Source of the DNA: JBDKFK01 sp039798745
Lineage (GTDB): Bacteria > Patescibacteriota > Microgenomatia > UBA1406 > GWC2-37-13
DNA: 64,000 nt
Assembly (NCBI GenBank): GCA_039798745.1
Contig: JBDKFK010000004.1
Location: 1-64,000 of the forward strand
Direction of reading: 5' to 3'
In this document: in pieces, positions 23,816 through 33,103 of the stretch
Numbering within the stretch: the first letter of the stretch is position 1
Layout of the letters: the number at the start of each line of letters is the position of its first letter
Notes under the pieces: generated by a model
Database searches by the model: none
Told to the model about the DNA's origin: nothing
What the model saw: only the letters and a program-made list of their open reading frames with translations
Translations under genes and position numbers: made by a program

Positions 23816-24909
23816 AAAAAATCGGCATTGACGCACGGCTATATTCTAAAACAGGGGTAGGCGTGTATATTCGTAATCTTCTGCATCATCTTAGCCGTCA
23901 AAATCTGAGTGGTTTCCAGTACTATGTGTATTGCCTCAAGAGTGATCTGAGTGCTATTCAGTTGCCGAAAGACAAATTCATTATAAGACCAGTCCCTTAT
24001 CTATGGCATACATTTGGGGAGCAACTGGGATTTTGTCGCGCGTTAATGGCTGACAATCTTGATCTCATGCATTTTACATACTTCAGTTATCCGATACTCT
24101 ATACTCGAAAATTTATCTCTACTATCCACGATATGATTTTGCTCCAGCATAAAACAGGGAAAGCCTCTATGCATAGTAACGCCTATTACGAGCTGAAACA
24201 TATGGTATTTAGACATGTTTTCGCCACGCAAGTCAAACGTTCATTGGGTATTATAACACCAACAAATACTGTTAAAGATCAAATAATATCAACGTTTGGA
24301 GATCAGTATAAAAATAAAATCAACACAATCTATGAGGGTCTTGACTATAAATTAACCGAAGCTAAACCTAATCAAAAACTCAGAGCATTATACAAAAAAC
24401 CATTTTTTATGTATGTGGGTAATTTCTATCCGCACAAAAATATTGAACAACTTGTGAGGGCATTTGAGAGTATAGACAATCAATACGATCTCATTCTCAT
24501 AGGTCCGGATGATTATTTTTCTCATCATACCGCGCGTATTGTGAAGCAACTGTCACTCTCTGACCGAGTTCATATGGTTCATAATGTATCTGAAGAAGAT
24601 CTGGTATTTTATTATAAAAATGCAGAAGCTCTCGTCCATCCCTCTCTCTCGGAAGGGTTTGGTTTACCTCTTGTAGAAGCCGCTTATTTTGATCTTCCCG
24701 TAATTGCTTCGAACATACCCGTATTCCGAGAACTACTGGGCAATCAGTATCTTCGTTTTGATCCGCATGATAGCGCCTCTATTACAAAGACAATGAATCA
24801 ACATTTGCACAAACCATTGCATCCGTCATATGATGAAATACTGAAAAAATGTTCATTTGACAAGATGACGAAAGATATTAGCAAGTTATACGGGTCTTAT
24901 TCAGCATAA
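23812..24909 (+). CDS. Family 4 glycosyltransferase (1)
   Basis: 365 aa, GT-B fold. IGIDARLYSKTGVGVYIRNL is typical of mannosyltransferase-like GT4 enzymes. The C-terminal half has the glycine-rich YVGNFYPHKNIEQLVRAF and the EX7E signature in SEGFGLPLVEAAYFDLPVI, which binds the nucleotide-sugar donor. It overlaps the preceding GT2 gene by 4 bp; the next gene follows after 3 bases. The ManC gene downstream suggests GDP-mannose as the donor (inference). Confidence 0.9.
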   Translation: MKKIGIDARLYSKTGVGVYIRNLLHHLSRQNLSGFQYYVYCLKSDLSAIQLPKDKFIIRPVPYLWHTFGEQLGFCRALMADNLDLMHFTYFSYPILYTRKFISTIHDMILLQHKTGKASMHSNAYYELKHMVFRHVFATQVKRSLGIITPTNTVKDQIISTFGDQYKNKINTIYEGLDYKLTEAKPNQKLRALYKKPFFMYVGNFYPHKNIEQLVRAFESIDNQYDLILIGPDDYFSHHTARIVKQLSLSDRVHMVHNVSEEDLVFYYKNAEALVHPSLSEGFGLPLVEAAYFDLPVIASNIPVFRELLGNQYLRFDPHDSASITKTMNQHLHKPLHPSYDEILKKCSFDKMTKDISKLYGSYSA

Positions 24910-24912
24910 TTT

Positions 24913-25476
24913 ATGGATTTTACATTGTATTTAGTGAGGCATGGCCAATACGACAATCCGGAAAACATATATCCATTCCTTCTTCCGGTAACACTTTCTC
25001 GAGCAGGACGAGAGCATATAGGGAGAGTAGCACACTGGTTCTCACGCAATACGGTACCCAAAACGCAGATTATTACCAGCCCTGTCGTAAGAACCGTCCA
25101 GACGGCTGAAATTATAGCTGCGAGCTTACATTCTATGGTTACCGTAGATAGTAGACTTATAGAAACACAGTATTCGCAGCTGCAAGGAGTAACAATGCCG
25201 GAACATGATCCCTTTGGTACCTTTTATGAACAAGCGAAGATGGAGAGTTATGCGTCTATGCAACAACGAATGGTTGCAATATGGGAAGAAAAAAAATCTA
25301 TGGGACGTGACTGCATTCTTATATCACATGGCGATCCCTTAACACTCCTCTACTATCACATAACGCAAAAAGTTCTTCCTTCCAGCATACGAAATGTTGA
25401 GGATAGCGTTCAGAAAGGGGAAGTAATAGTAGTACATTATATAAACAACACCCTTCATACGGTGAAACGAATATAA
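24913..25476 (+). CDS. Histidine phosphatase family (phosphoglycerate-mutase-like) protein
   Basis: 187 aa. The catalytic RHG motif is in YLVRHGQYDNPE near residue 8, the second arginine in TSPVVRTVQTAEII, and the second histidine in ILISHGDPLTLLYYH. The family covers phosphoglycerate mutases and phosphatases such as those of sugar and nucleotide phosphates. Its place inside a polysaccharide cluster suggests a sugar-phosphate substrate, but that is inference only. Confidence 0.85.
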   Translation: MDFTLYLVRHGQYDNPENIYPFLLPVTLSRAGREHIGRVAHWFSRNTVPKTQIITSPVVRTVQTAEIIAASLHSMVTVDSRLIETQYSQLQGVTMPEHDPFGTFYEQAKMESYASMQQRMVAIWEEKKSMGRDCILISHGDPLTLLYYHITQKVLPSSIRNVEDSVQKGEVIVVHYINNTLHTVKRI

Positions 25477-25482
25477 CTCGAT

Positions 25483-26601
25483 ATGAAAAAAACTTCTAGT
25501 ACTCATAAGATGGCGATTGTATATGACTGGATGGATAAGTGGGGAGGTGTTGAGAGGGTTTTACAGGTACTTCATGAAATGTATCCGCATGCCGTTTTTT
25601 ACACATCTTACTATGACAGAGATAAGGCTCCCTGGGCACGATCATGGAATATACAAACTTCATTTATAGATAGACTGCCTTCTTTTATTAAGCACAGTAG
25701 AGTATTATCATTGGGACTGTACCCTTACGCGTTTGAGTCGTTTGACTTTTCCGCATATGATACGGTATTGTCTGTCACCTCGTCATTTGCAAAAGGCATT
25801 ATTACCCGGCCAGGTACTCGGCATATATCTTATCTCCTCACTCCTACGCGATATCTCTGGGTATATCCCGAAGTATATTTTGGAACGGGAGTAAAAAAAG
25901 CGATAGGGATGAGTATGGCGGAGTCGCTGCGAGGCTGGGATTATGTTGCAGCTCAGCGTCCTGATGCTATTATCTCGCTATCAAATAAAGTCGCTGAACG
26001 TTGCCTAAAGTACTATAGAAGGTCTTCAGAAGTTATATATCCGCCATTTGATATGAACCACTGGGCAGGGCTTGCCGCGGCTCATACGCCACGCGAAGAC
26101 TATTATCTGGTGGTATCCAGGCTCGAGCCGTATAAGAAGGTAGAGCTTGTCATTGAGGCCTTTAACAATACTCCTGACCGCAGACTTGTGGTAGTAGGTA
26201 AGGGGACACGCGAAGATGCACTAAAAACCATGGCTGGTAGCAATATAAGCTTTCTCAAAGATCTCACCGATAAAGAACTCGCAACTCATTATAAGCAAGC
26301 ACGGGCGGTTATAATGATGCAGGAGGAGGATTTTGGCTATGTAAGCCTCGAAGCGCAGATGTTTGGGTGCCCTGTTATTACCTATAAAAATAGTGGGGTC
26401 ACGGAAACAATTGTGTCGGGTAAAACAGGCTTTCTTGTAGAGGATCAAACTGTATCATCGCTATCAGATACACTTGAAATATTTCATACTATATCATACA
26501 ATTATAGAATTCCTAAGGCAGATAAGCTCAAAATTGAGCCTGAGCATTTTGCAAAGGAAGTATTTATGGATAAGATTGATAAGGTTGTTAATAATTATTA
26601 A
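25483..26601 (+). CDS. Family 4 glycosyltransferase (2)
   Basis: 372 aa, GT-B fold. The N-terminus MAIVYDWMDKWGGVERVLQ (from residue 10) contains the acceptor-side loop, RLEPYKKVELVIEAF is the donor-side start and EEDFGYVSLEAQMFGCPVI holds the EX7E motif. WbaZ-like mannosyltransferases share the WGGVERV-type start. It probably adds a sugar to the polysaccharide repeat. It follows the phosphatase by six bases. Confidence 0.88.
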   Translation: MKKTSSTHKMAIVYDWMDKWGGVERVLQVLHEMYPHAVFYTSYYDRDKAPWARSWNIQTSFIDRLPSFIKHSRVLSLGLYPYAFESFDFSAYDTVLSVTSSFAKGIITRPGTRHISYLLTPTRYLWVYPEVYFGTGVKKAIGMSMAESLRGWDYVAAQRPDAIISLSNKVAERCLKYYRRSSEVIYPPFDMNHWAGLAAAHTPREDYYLVVSRLEPYKKVELVIEAFNNTPDRRLVVVGKGTREDALKTMAGSNISFLKDLTDKELATHYKQARAVIMMQEEDFGYVSLEAQMFGCPVITYKNSGVTETIVSGKTGFLVEDQTVSSLSDTLEIFHTISYNYRIPKADKLKIEPEHFAKEVFMDKIDKVVNNY

Positions 26602-26615
26602 TATACAATTAACAT

Positions 26616-27701
26616 ATGAAAGCAGTTATTTTTGCCGGAGGAGTAGGAACAAGACTATGGCCTTTGTCACGAAAAAAATCCCCAAAACAGTTTGAAAGAA
26701 TTGTTGGAGATAAGTCTACGTTGCAGTTGGCAGTTGAACGACTGTTACCAGAATTCAAACCTGAAGATATTTATATTTCCACAGGTAAGGGTTACGTTGA
26801 TCTGGTTGCGTCTCAGCTAAACTTTATACCCAAAGAAAACATCATTGGCGAACCGTGTAAAAAAGATAACGGTCCTGCTGTTGGCTTTATGATGGGTTAT
26901 CTTGCTAAAAAATTTCCGGAAGAACCTGTTATTATCCTCTGGAGCGATCATATAGTAAAGCATATAGAAAAATTCAAAAAGATCATTCTTACCGCAGGTA
27001 ATATTGTCAGCGTAGAGAAGGACAGAATTGTTTTTATAGGTCAAAAACCAAGATTCGCTTCCGAGAATCTGGGTTGGATTGAGACAGGTGTGGAAGTGAA
27101 GGAAAAAGATAAAGTTTCATTCCGTAGCTTTACAGGCTTTAAATATAAACCAAATCATGATCTGGCTCAAAAGTATTATAGTGATTCTAAGTATTGTTGG
27201 AATCTCGGCTACTTTGTGAGTACACCCCGATTTATATACTCACTTTTTAAGAGATTTGCCCCTAAAGTGTACGAATTAAGTGAACATATTCTTGCCGAAA
27301 AAGATGCAGACTCATTTACCCGCGCCTTTGAAGAGTTCTATGCTCAGATGCCTGAGATCAACTTTGACAACGCGGTGCTGGAACAACTCGACAATAGTTA
27401 CGCGTATGTGGTGATGGATGATATCGGATGGTCTGACGTAGGCGCGTGGGAAGCTCTTAAAGAAGCCCTCGAGGAAAAACGTGAAGATAATATTACAAAA
27501 GGACGTGTTATGCTTGAAGACTCGTCAGACAGCCTGGTGTACAACTTTGAAGATAATAAGATGGTTGTAGGTGTTGATCTGGAAGATCTGCTCGTTGTGA
27601 ATACTGGTGACGCGCTTTTGGTTGCGAAGAAGACCTCTGTTTCTAAAATTAAGAAACTTGTAGAGAGTTTTGCCGGTACAGAACACGAGAAGTTAACTTA
27701 A
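26616..27701 (+). CDS. manC: Mannose-1-phosphate guanylyltransferase
   Basis: 361 aa. It makes GDP-mannose from mannose-1-phosphate and GTP. The nucleotide-binding signature FAGGVGTRLWPLSRKKSPKQF is complete; GEPCKKDNGPAVGFM and WSDHIV follow. It is the short form without the C-terminal phosphomannose isomerase domain of many ManC proteins. The product would feed the neighbouring glycosyltransferases. Confidence 0.93.
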   Translation: MKAVIFAGGVGTRLWPLSRKKSPKQFERIVGDKSTLQLAVERLLPEFKPEDIYISTGKGYVDLVASQLNFIPKENIIGEPCKKDNGPAVGFMMGYLAKKFPEEPVIILWSDHIVKHIEKFKKIILTAGNIVSVEKDRIVFIGQKPRFASENLGWIETGVEVKEKDKVSFRSFTGFKYKPNHDLAQKYYSDSKYCWNLGYFVSTPRFIYSLFKRFAPKVYELSEHILAEKDADSFTRAFEEFYAQMPEINFDNAVLEQLDNSYAYVVMDDIGWSDVGAWEALKEALEEKREDNITKGRVMLEDSSDSLVYNFEDNKMVVGVDLEDLLVVNTGDALLVAKKTSVSKIKKLVESFAGTEHEKLT

Positions 27702-27735
27702 TGGCGGCGCGTAATGGCTATACCATTACAAAATT

Positions 27736-27744
27736 TGATACAAT
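27736..27744 (+). promoter_or_regulatory. Extended -10 promoter of the sugar transferase gene
   Basis: TGATACAAT: TG, one base and TACAAT (27739-27744), ending 7 nt before the ATG at 27752. It predicts a leaderless mRNA. Confidence 0.5.
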
Positions 27745-27751
27745 ATAATTC

Positions 27752-28423
27752 ATGTCCGAAACAAAGTCTCCGTTTTCCGGGAGAATGTACTATACATATG
27801 TCAAACGGTTAGTAGATATAATACTCGCATTTATATTGATTATTATCTTCTTTCCTATTTGTCTTGTTGCTGCTGTCGCAATAAAACTCAACTCAAAAGG
27901 ACCAGTATTTGCTGATGTGCCGGAAAGAGTTGGACAGAGTGGTAAAACGTTCCGGATGTATAAATTCAGATCAATGATTGAGAACGCGCACCATATTCTA
28001 CGAACCGACTCACGATTTCAACAGCTCTTTGATGAGTATAAGAAAGGAAGCTACAAGCTAAAGGAAGATCCTCGTATTACGCAGGTCGGAAAATTTATAA
28101 GAAAACATTCAATAGATGAGATTCCCCAGTTTATTAACGTGCTGAAAGGGGATATGAGTATTGTAGGACCGCGCGCATATTATCCAGACGAGCTTGAAAA
28201 TCAGCAAAAAAAGTACCCTCAAACCAAGAGAATGGTAGCAAAAGTACTGTCTATAAAACCTGGCGTCACAGGGCTATGGCAAGTTTCAGGGCGCTCTGAG
28301 ATAAATTTTGATAAAAGAATTGCTATTGACGCTCGCTATGTAGATACGATATCATTATGGCAGGATTTAGAAATAATTCTAAAAACTCCCACCATAATGC
28401 TCACCGGAAGAGGAGCAGTATAA
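27752..28423 (+). CDS. Initiating sugar transferase (phosphoglycosyl transferase, WcaJ/RfbP type)
   Basis: 223 aa. One membrane segment at about residues 18-42 anchors the enzyme; the catalytic domain carries MYKFRSM, RKHSIDEIPQFINVLKGDMS and GPRAYYPDELE. Such enzymes load the first sugar phosphate on undecaprenyl phosphate at the inner membrane. The catalytic DE pair is in the DEIPQ motif. It ends the cluster core and is followed by the DUF4012 gene. Confidence 0.93.
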   Translation: MSETKSPFSGRMYYTYVKRLVDIILAFILIIIFFPICLVAAVAIKLNSKGPVFADVPERVGQSGKTFRMYKFRSMIENAHHILRTDSRFQQLFDEYKKGSYKLKEDPRITQVGKFIRKHSIDEIPQFINVLKGDMSIVGPRAYYPDELENQQKKYPQTKRMVAKVLSIKPGVTGLWQVSGRSEINFDKRIAIDARYVDTISLWQDLEIILKTPTIMLTGRGAV

Positions 28424-28458
28424 TAACTTGTTAACACAATTGTAAATTCAATCTAATA

Positions 28459-30306
28459 ATGATTAAACCACTCTATAGAACTCAACCAAAGAAAGCAAAA
28501 AAAAATAAACTTAAGCTGCTCGTCATTCCTCTTCTTGTAGTCTTACTTTTCGCATATTTTTTTGTGTACCGACCTTACACTAACATTAAAGCAAAAGGAC
28601 TCGTACTGGTAGCCTCCGCGAAGCAATTAAAAGATGTGTTTAAGAAGAACGATATTGATCTCGTTAAGAAACAAATGGCAGATGTAAATGCAAAATATAC
28701 TGATTTCGAAAAAGCATCAAAATCTGTATACTGGGCGGCATTTATACCATACGTGGGTGATTTTAAGAATGGTGTAGAGGCGGGAAATTATGTACTAAAG
28801 GCTGGTTCAGAAGCAGTGGAAGCAATATATCCATATGCGGATCTTATAGGTTTTAAAAAAGGACAAACGTCATTTGTAGAGAAATCTTCGGAAGATAGAT
28901 TGCAGACAGCAGTGCTTACCCTTGACAAGGTTCTGGGCAAACTTGATTCTATATCAGCCAACATAGATGAGGCAGAAAAACGTATAGCCAAGATAAATCC
29001 TAGCCGGTATCCCGAAAAACTTGGAAAGACCGAGGTGCGGGCAAGAATAATCAACATAAAGGATCAGTTCCAGGGAGTAGCTTCACTGTTTGTGGATGCT
29101 AAACCATTTGTAAAAAACTTGCCAAATATTCTTGGCAAGGACAAAGAAAAAACATATCTCATTATTTTTCAGAATGACAAGGAACGGAGAGCTACCGGAG
29201 GCTTCCTTACCGCTTACGCTGTGTTCAAGATAAAGAACGGAAAGATGAAGATTGAGAAATCAGCCGATATCTACAGTCTGGATGACAGTATCGCCGTGCA
29301 TCCTCCAGCTCCTGCGCAGATTCTGACCTATCATAAGGGTGTTTCTAAGTTTTTTATACGTGATAGTAACCTTTCTCCTGATTTCGTGAAGTCTATAGAG
29401 CTATTTAACTCTCTTTACAAAAATAGTGGTGAGAAAGTAAATTACGACGGTATTATTTCTCTGGATTCTAAAGTGCTTGTAGATATGTTAACCATATTTG
29501 GAGATACAGAGGCTGATGGGATTGTTTTCTCAGCAAAAATAGATCAGCGTTGTGACTGCCCTGAAGTAATTTACAAGCTGTTCGATATGGTTGACCGTCC
29601 TGTAGGATATGTTAAAACGAACAGAAAAGGTATATTAGGCGATCTTATGTATGCGTTGTTCTACAAAGCCATAGGTTTCTCACCTTCAAAGTACTGGGGC
29701 ACACTTGCGCAGACAATGTTCAAGAACATGGATGAAAAGCATATATTGTTGTACTTCACCGATCCACAGATTGAACTAGCCGTTGATAAACTCAACTACG
29801 CAGGCCGTATACGAAGCTTTGATGGAGACTATTTACACGTAAATAATGTAAATTTTGCAGGAGCAAAGTCGAATCTCTTCGTCAATGAAACAATCACTTC
29901 TAAAACTGATGGTAAAGACAGAGAAGTAAAGGTAGTATATCGCAATCCATATCCTCATTCCGACTGTAGCCTTGAAAGAGGAGGGCTATGTCTCAATGCC
30001 ACACTAAGAAACTGGGTACGTGTGTATGTACCCAAGGGTTCCAAACTTAAGGAGTTTAAGGGGTCACTCATGAAGGTCAAGACATATGATGATCTCGATA
30101 AGACTGTCTTTGAGGGCTTCCTACAGGTAGTCCCGTTGGGTAAGGCAGAGATCAACGTTACGTATACTCTGCCAGAATCAGTTAATTCTGATAATCTTAT
30201 GATCCAGAAGCAGGCAGGCGTGCAGGGACAGAAATATACAGTGACCGTTGATGGAGACAAAGTGTATGACGGAGTGATGGAGAAAGACCAAGTGTTTAAG
30301 AAGTAA
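28459..30306 (+). CDS. DUF4012 membrane-anchored extracytoplasmic protein
   Basis: 615 aa with a basic N-terminus and a single membrane segment at about residues 20-40, so most of the protein lies outside. The middle (about 195-480) holds the DUF4012 domain: YLIIFQNDKERRATGGF, DSNLSPDFVKSIELF and GIISLDSKVLVDMLTIFG. The final 130 residues are beta-rich and end in GVMEKDQVFKK. The function is unknown; the family commonly sits beside polysaccharide genes, as it does here. Confidence 0.85.
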   Translation: MIKPLYRTQPKKAKKNKLKLLVIPLLVVLLFAYFFVYRPYTNIKAKGLVLVASAKQLKDVFKKNDIDLVKKQMADVNAKYTDFEKASKSVYWAAFIPYVGDFKNGVEAGNYVLKAGSEAVEAIYPYADLIGFKKGQTSFVEKSSEDRLQTAVLTLDKVLGKLDSISANIDEAEKRIAKINPSRYPEKLGKTEVRARIINIKDQFQGVASLFVDAKPFVKNLPNILGKDKEKTYLIIFQNDKERRATGGFLTAYAVFKIKNGKMKIEKSADIYSLDDSIAVHPPAPAQILTYHKGVSKFFIRDSNLSPDFVKSIELFNSLYKNSGEKVNYDGIISLDSKVLVDMLTIFGDTEADGIVFSAKIDQRCDCPEVIYKLFDMVDRPVGYVKTNRKGILGDLMYALFYKAIGFSPSKYWGTLAQTMFKNMDEKHILLYFTDPQIELAVDKLNYAGRIRSFDGDYLHVNNVNFAGAKSNLFVNETITSKTDGKDREVKVVYRNPYPHSDCSLERGGLCLNATLRNWVRVYVPKGSKLKEFKGSLMKVKTYDDLDKTVFEGFLQVVPLGKAEINVTYTLPESVNSDNLMIQKQAGVQGQKYTVTVDGDKVYDGVMEKDQVFKK

Positions 30307-30320
30307 TACAGACTCTGATT

Positions 30321-30848
30321 ATGTCACATAGTCTCAAGACAGATGCATTCGTGATGCGTAAGCGGGAGCTGTTGCAGAAGGATATCCTTATAAGTCTTTT
30401 TACCAAGGAACTTGGCAAAGTTACGGTGATTGCGAAAGGAATTAAGTCCATGACAAGTCGCCGTGGGCCACACCTACAGACGGGAAATCTTATTAAGGTC
30501 ATAATGAATGTAAAGAACGACTATAAATACCTTCAGCAAACAGAGCTTATCTCCGGTTTTTCTAATATAAAAGACGATGCTAAGAAAACAGAGTATCTCT
30601 ATCTGTATTTTTTCATTATCGATCGGCTCTTACCCGACGGCCAGCAGGAGAACGACATATTCCGTCTGACGCGTGCGTTTCTCAGTGAACTGTCAAGATC
30701 TGAGCAGTTTGGCCCCGAGGAGATATCAAAATATCTCAATATGATGCTAAGAATGCTGGGATATGCGCATGAGGAAAAGAGACTCATAGATCTTATACTT
30801 CTTATTGAGGAGACAATCCACGAAAAAATACCGTTTCATATTATATAA
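30321..30848 (+). CDS. recO: DNA repair protein RecO, short form
   Basis: 175 aa against ~240 for typical RecO. The OB-fold start is clear: LKTDAFVMRKRELLQKD and ITVIAKGIKSMTSRRGPHLQ-like text. The C-terminal zinc-binding cysteines are absent and the protein ends soon after the helical domain. RecO loads RecA on SSB-coated DNA with RecR. The open frame has no sign of a frameshift, so this looks like a natural shortening. Confidence 0.8.
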   Translation: MSHSLKTDAFVMRKRELLQKDILISLFTKELGKVTVIAKGIKSMTSRRGPHLQTGNLIKVIMNVKNDYKYLQQTELISGFSNIKDDAKKTEYLYLYFFIIDRLLPDGQQENDIFRLTRAFLSELSRSEQFGPEEISKYLNMMLRMLGYAHEEKRLIDLILLIEETIHEKIPFHII

Positions 30849-30898
30849 TTGACATATTAATGTATAGGCGACTGGAATGCGTCTTTTTGTAATAAATT

Positions 30899-32260
30899 AT
30901 GGAAGAGATAGTATCACTGGCAAAGCGGAGAGGATTTTTCTTCCCATCATCGGAAATATATGGAGGGATGGCAAATACCTGGGATTTTGGGCATTACGGC
31001 ACCCTTTTGAAGAATAACCTTCGTGATCTATGGTGGAAGCGCTTCGTCCTGCAACGCGATAATATGGTTGGAATTGACGCAAGCATATTTTTAAATCCTA
31101 AAGTCTGGGAAGCGTCGGGTCACGTGGCTGGTTTTACTGACGCGATGGTTGATTGCCGTAACTGTCATAACAGGACCCGGGCAGATCATCTTATTGAAGA
31201 TCGCATTAAGGGAATGAAGGTGGAGGGTCTGCCGGTGGAGAAGCTCACCGAGATAATACGGGAACATAAGCTTACCTGCCCCAAATGTGGCTCAGCAGAT
31301 TTCACCGATGTGCGGACATTTAACCTTCTCTTTCAGACACATATTGGCATAGTTGAAGAGAAAAAATCACTCGCGTATCTACGAGGGGAAATCGCGCAAG
31401 GAATTTTCCTTAATTTTAAGAATACACTTAACTCAATGCGAGTACGCGTACCCTTTGGAATAGCTCAGCAGGGTAAAGCCTTCAGAAACGAAATAACCAT
31501 GGGACAGTCTGTATTCCGCACTCTGGAATTTGATTTAATGGAGTTTGAATACTTTATACATCCCTCTACATGGGAAGAGACCTTTGAATACTGGAGTCGC
31601 GAAATGTGGCAGTTTGCAGTTGACCTGGGTATTGATGAAAAGAATCTCCGGTGGAGAGAACACGAAGAATTTGAGCGTTCTCATTATTCAAAACGTACTA
31701 AGGATATAGAATATAAGTTTTCTTTTGGATGGAAAGAAATGTGGGGACTCGCGTACAGAACTGATTTTGATCTTAGTAATCACGCAAAGAACTCGGGTAA
31801 AGATCTTACATATACCGACCCAAAGTCAGGAGAAAAGTATATCCCACACGTAATCGAACCGACCTTTGGTTTATCACGTCTCACAGGAATAATCCTTAAT
31901 GATGCGTATAGAGAAGAAGAAGTGAATGGTAAGCCACGCATATTCCTAAAACTGGCTCCGCATATAGCACCTATTAAAGTAGCCGTATTTCCTCTTCAGA
32001 AAGATGAAAAATTAGGTATTATCGCAAAGTCGCACTATGATTTGCTTAAAAAACATATGACTGCAGAGTTTGACGACAATGGCAATATAGGTAAGATGTA
32101 TCGCCGACAGGACGAAATAGGGACTCCATTTTGTGTAACCATAGATTATCAAACAGTTGAAGATGGCTCTGTAACGATACGAGAGAGAGATACAATGAAG
32201 CAAGATAGAATTTCGGGAGAAACTCTATTACAATTTATAAGTGAAAGGGTGACGTTATAA
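30899..32260 (+). CDS. glyS: Glycyl-tRNA synthetase (alpha2 type)
   Basis: 453 aa, class II. It charges tRNA-Gly with glycine. The start EEIVSLAKRRGFFFPSSEIY and GGMANTWDFGHYG are typical of the homodimeric form; DCRNCHNRTRADHL with the later CPKCG gives the zinc-like insertion, and RNEITMGQSVFRTLEF is motif 2. The C-terminal anticodon-binding domain begins near KVAVFPLQKDEK. The name glyS (also glyQS) varies between annotations. Confidence 0.94.
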   Translation: MEEIVSLAKRRGFFFPSSEIYGGMANTWDFGHYGTLLKNNLRDLWWKRFVLQRDNMVGIDASIFLNPKVWEASGHVAGFTDAMVDCRNCHNRTRADHLIEDRIKGMKVEGLPVEKLTEIIREHKLTCPKCGSADFTDVRTFNLLFQTHIGIVEEKKSLAYLRGEIAQGIFLNFKNTLNSMRVRVPFGIAQQGKAFRNEITMGQSVFRTLEFDLMEFEYFIHPSTWEETFEYWSREMWQFAVDLGIDEKNLRWREHEEFERSHYSKRTKDIEYKFSFGWKEMWGLAYRTDFDLSNHAKNSGKDLTYTDPKSGEKYIPHVIEPTFGLSRLTGIILNDAYREEEVNGKPRIFLKLAPHIAPIKVAVFPLQKDEKLGIIAKSHYDLLKKHMTAEFDDNGNIGKMYRRQDEIGTPFCVTIDYQTVEDGSVTIRERDTMKQDRISGETLLQFISERVTL

Positions 32261-32272
32261 TTTACATTCATT

Positions 32273-32767
32273 ATGGATAATACTGTCGCTCAGAAAAAAT
32301 CGGGAAACACGCATCTTATTATCATCGGTGTGGCAATTGTGGTACTGGTGGGTATTGGTTTTATTATGATGAACGGATCCAAGAAAACAGCTCAGCAATC
32401 ACCTACAAAGAAATTAGATAATACCGAACTCATCCCCACTGTGGATGCCTCTGTTAAGGTTGATATAAAGCCTACAAACGGGAGCAAGGAACTCGTTATC
32501 AGCGTAAAGAGTATGCCCAATGGCACAGAAACAGTTGATTACGAACTATCATACCAGACTGAGGGACAGGGACTTCAGGGTATCATAGGCACAGTAACGC
32601 CTAAAGAAGATGCCTCTAGTTTTACAGAATTTGAGAAGAAAGTAACGTTGGGCACATGTTCGTCAGGAACGTGCGTCTATCATAAGATCACCGGACCGAT
32701 AAAAGTAAGTCTAAAGTTTGGAGGCTCTTATGGAGAGCGTCTGTATGAGAAAGACTATACATTATAG
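32273..32767 (+). CDS. Single-pass membrane protein, unknown
   Basis: 164 aa, not recognised. A short cytoplasmic start is followed by a membrane segment at about residues 15-33. The outside part (34-164) begins with a Gln/Lys/Thr-rich stretch and continues as a beta-rich domain. A CSSGTC pair near residue 128 could form a disulfide. It lies 13 bases after glyS and before rpsT, and may belong to the glyS transcript. Confidence 0.7.
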   Translation: MDNTVAQKKSGNTHLIIIGVAIVVLVGIGFIMMNGSKKTAQQSPTKKLDNTELIPTVDASVKVDIKPTNGSKELVISVKSMPNGTETVDYELSYQTEGQGLQGIIGTVTPKEDASSFTEFEKKVTLGTCSSGTCVYHKITGPIKVSLKFGGSYGERLYEKDYTL

Positions 32768-32842
32768 TTAAGAATTTCTACGTAAGCTAACTGCTACGTT
32801 TATATATTCGAAATTATTATATATTAAATGGTAAATAAGGGG

Positions 32843-32850
32843 AAAGGAGG
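32843..32850 (+). promoter_or_regulatory. Strong Shine-Dalgarno site of rpsT
   Basis: AAAGGAGG lies 8 nt before the ATG at 32859. It is the clearest ribosome-binding site among the native genes of the window and decides the start against the in-frame GTG at 32850. Confidence 0.75.
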
Positions 32851-32858
32851 TGTGTAAT

Positions 32859-33095
32859 ATGCCAAACATTAAATCAGCAAAGAAAAAAATGAGACAGGAT
32901 GTGAAAAGAGAGACTGCAAATACGACCTATAGGAAATCGGTAAAACAATCTGTCAAAAATTTGAGTAAAATCAAAACAGGCAAGTCTAAGGAGGAATTAA
33001 GTAAAGCTTATTCCGTTATTGATAAAGCCGTGAAACGGAAAGTACTGCACAAGAACAAGGCAGCTAGACTTAAAAGCCGAATTAGCAAGTCATAA
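32859..33095 (+). CDS. rpsT: 30S ribosomal protein S20
   Basis: 78 aa, helical and highly basic. The start MPNIKSAKKKMRQDVKRETA is the S20 signature, and LHKNKAARLKSRISK the end. S20 is a primary 16S rRNA binder. It has a leader of about 90 bases after the preceding gene, rich in A+T, and a strong Shine-Dalgarno site. Confidence 0.95.
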   Translation: MPNIKSAKKKMRQDVKRETANTTYRKSVKQSVKNLSKIKTGKSKEELSKAYSVIDKAVKRKVLHKNKAARLKSRISKS

Positions 33096-33103
33096 TTAAG
33101 AAG

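Noticed and set aside
30321..30848. RecO as a frameshifted or truncated pseudogene
   Set aside because: The frame is clean, ends before a normal intergenic gap and lacks only the zinc part; a natural short form is more likely.
30849..30898. Weak hairpin AGGCG/CGTCT followed by TTTTT before glyS, considered as a T-box or attenuator
   Set aside because: Only five pairs including a G-U, and no T-box-specific loops in the short gap; at best a weak recO terminator.
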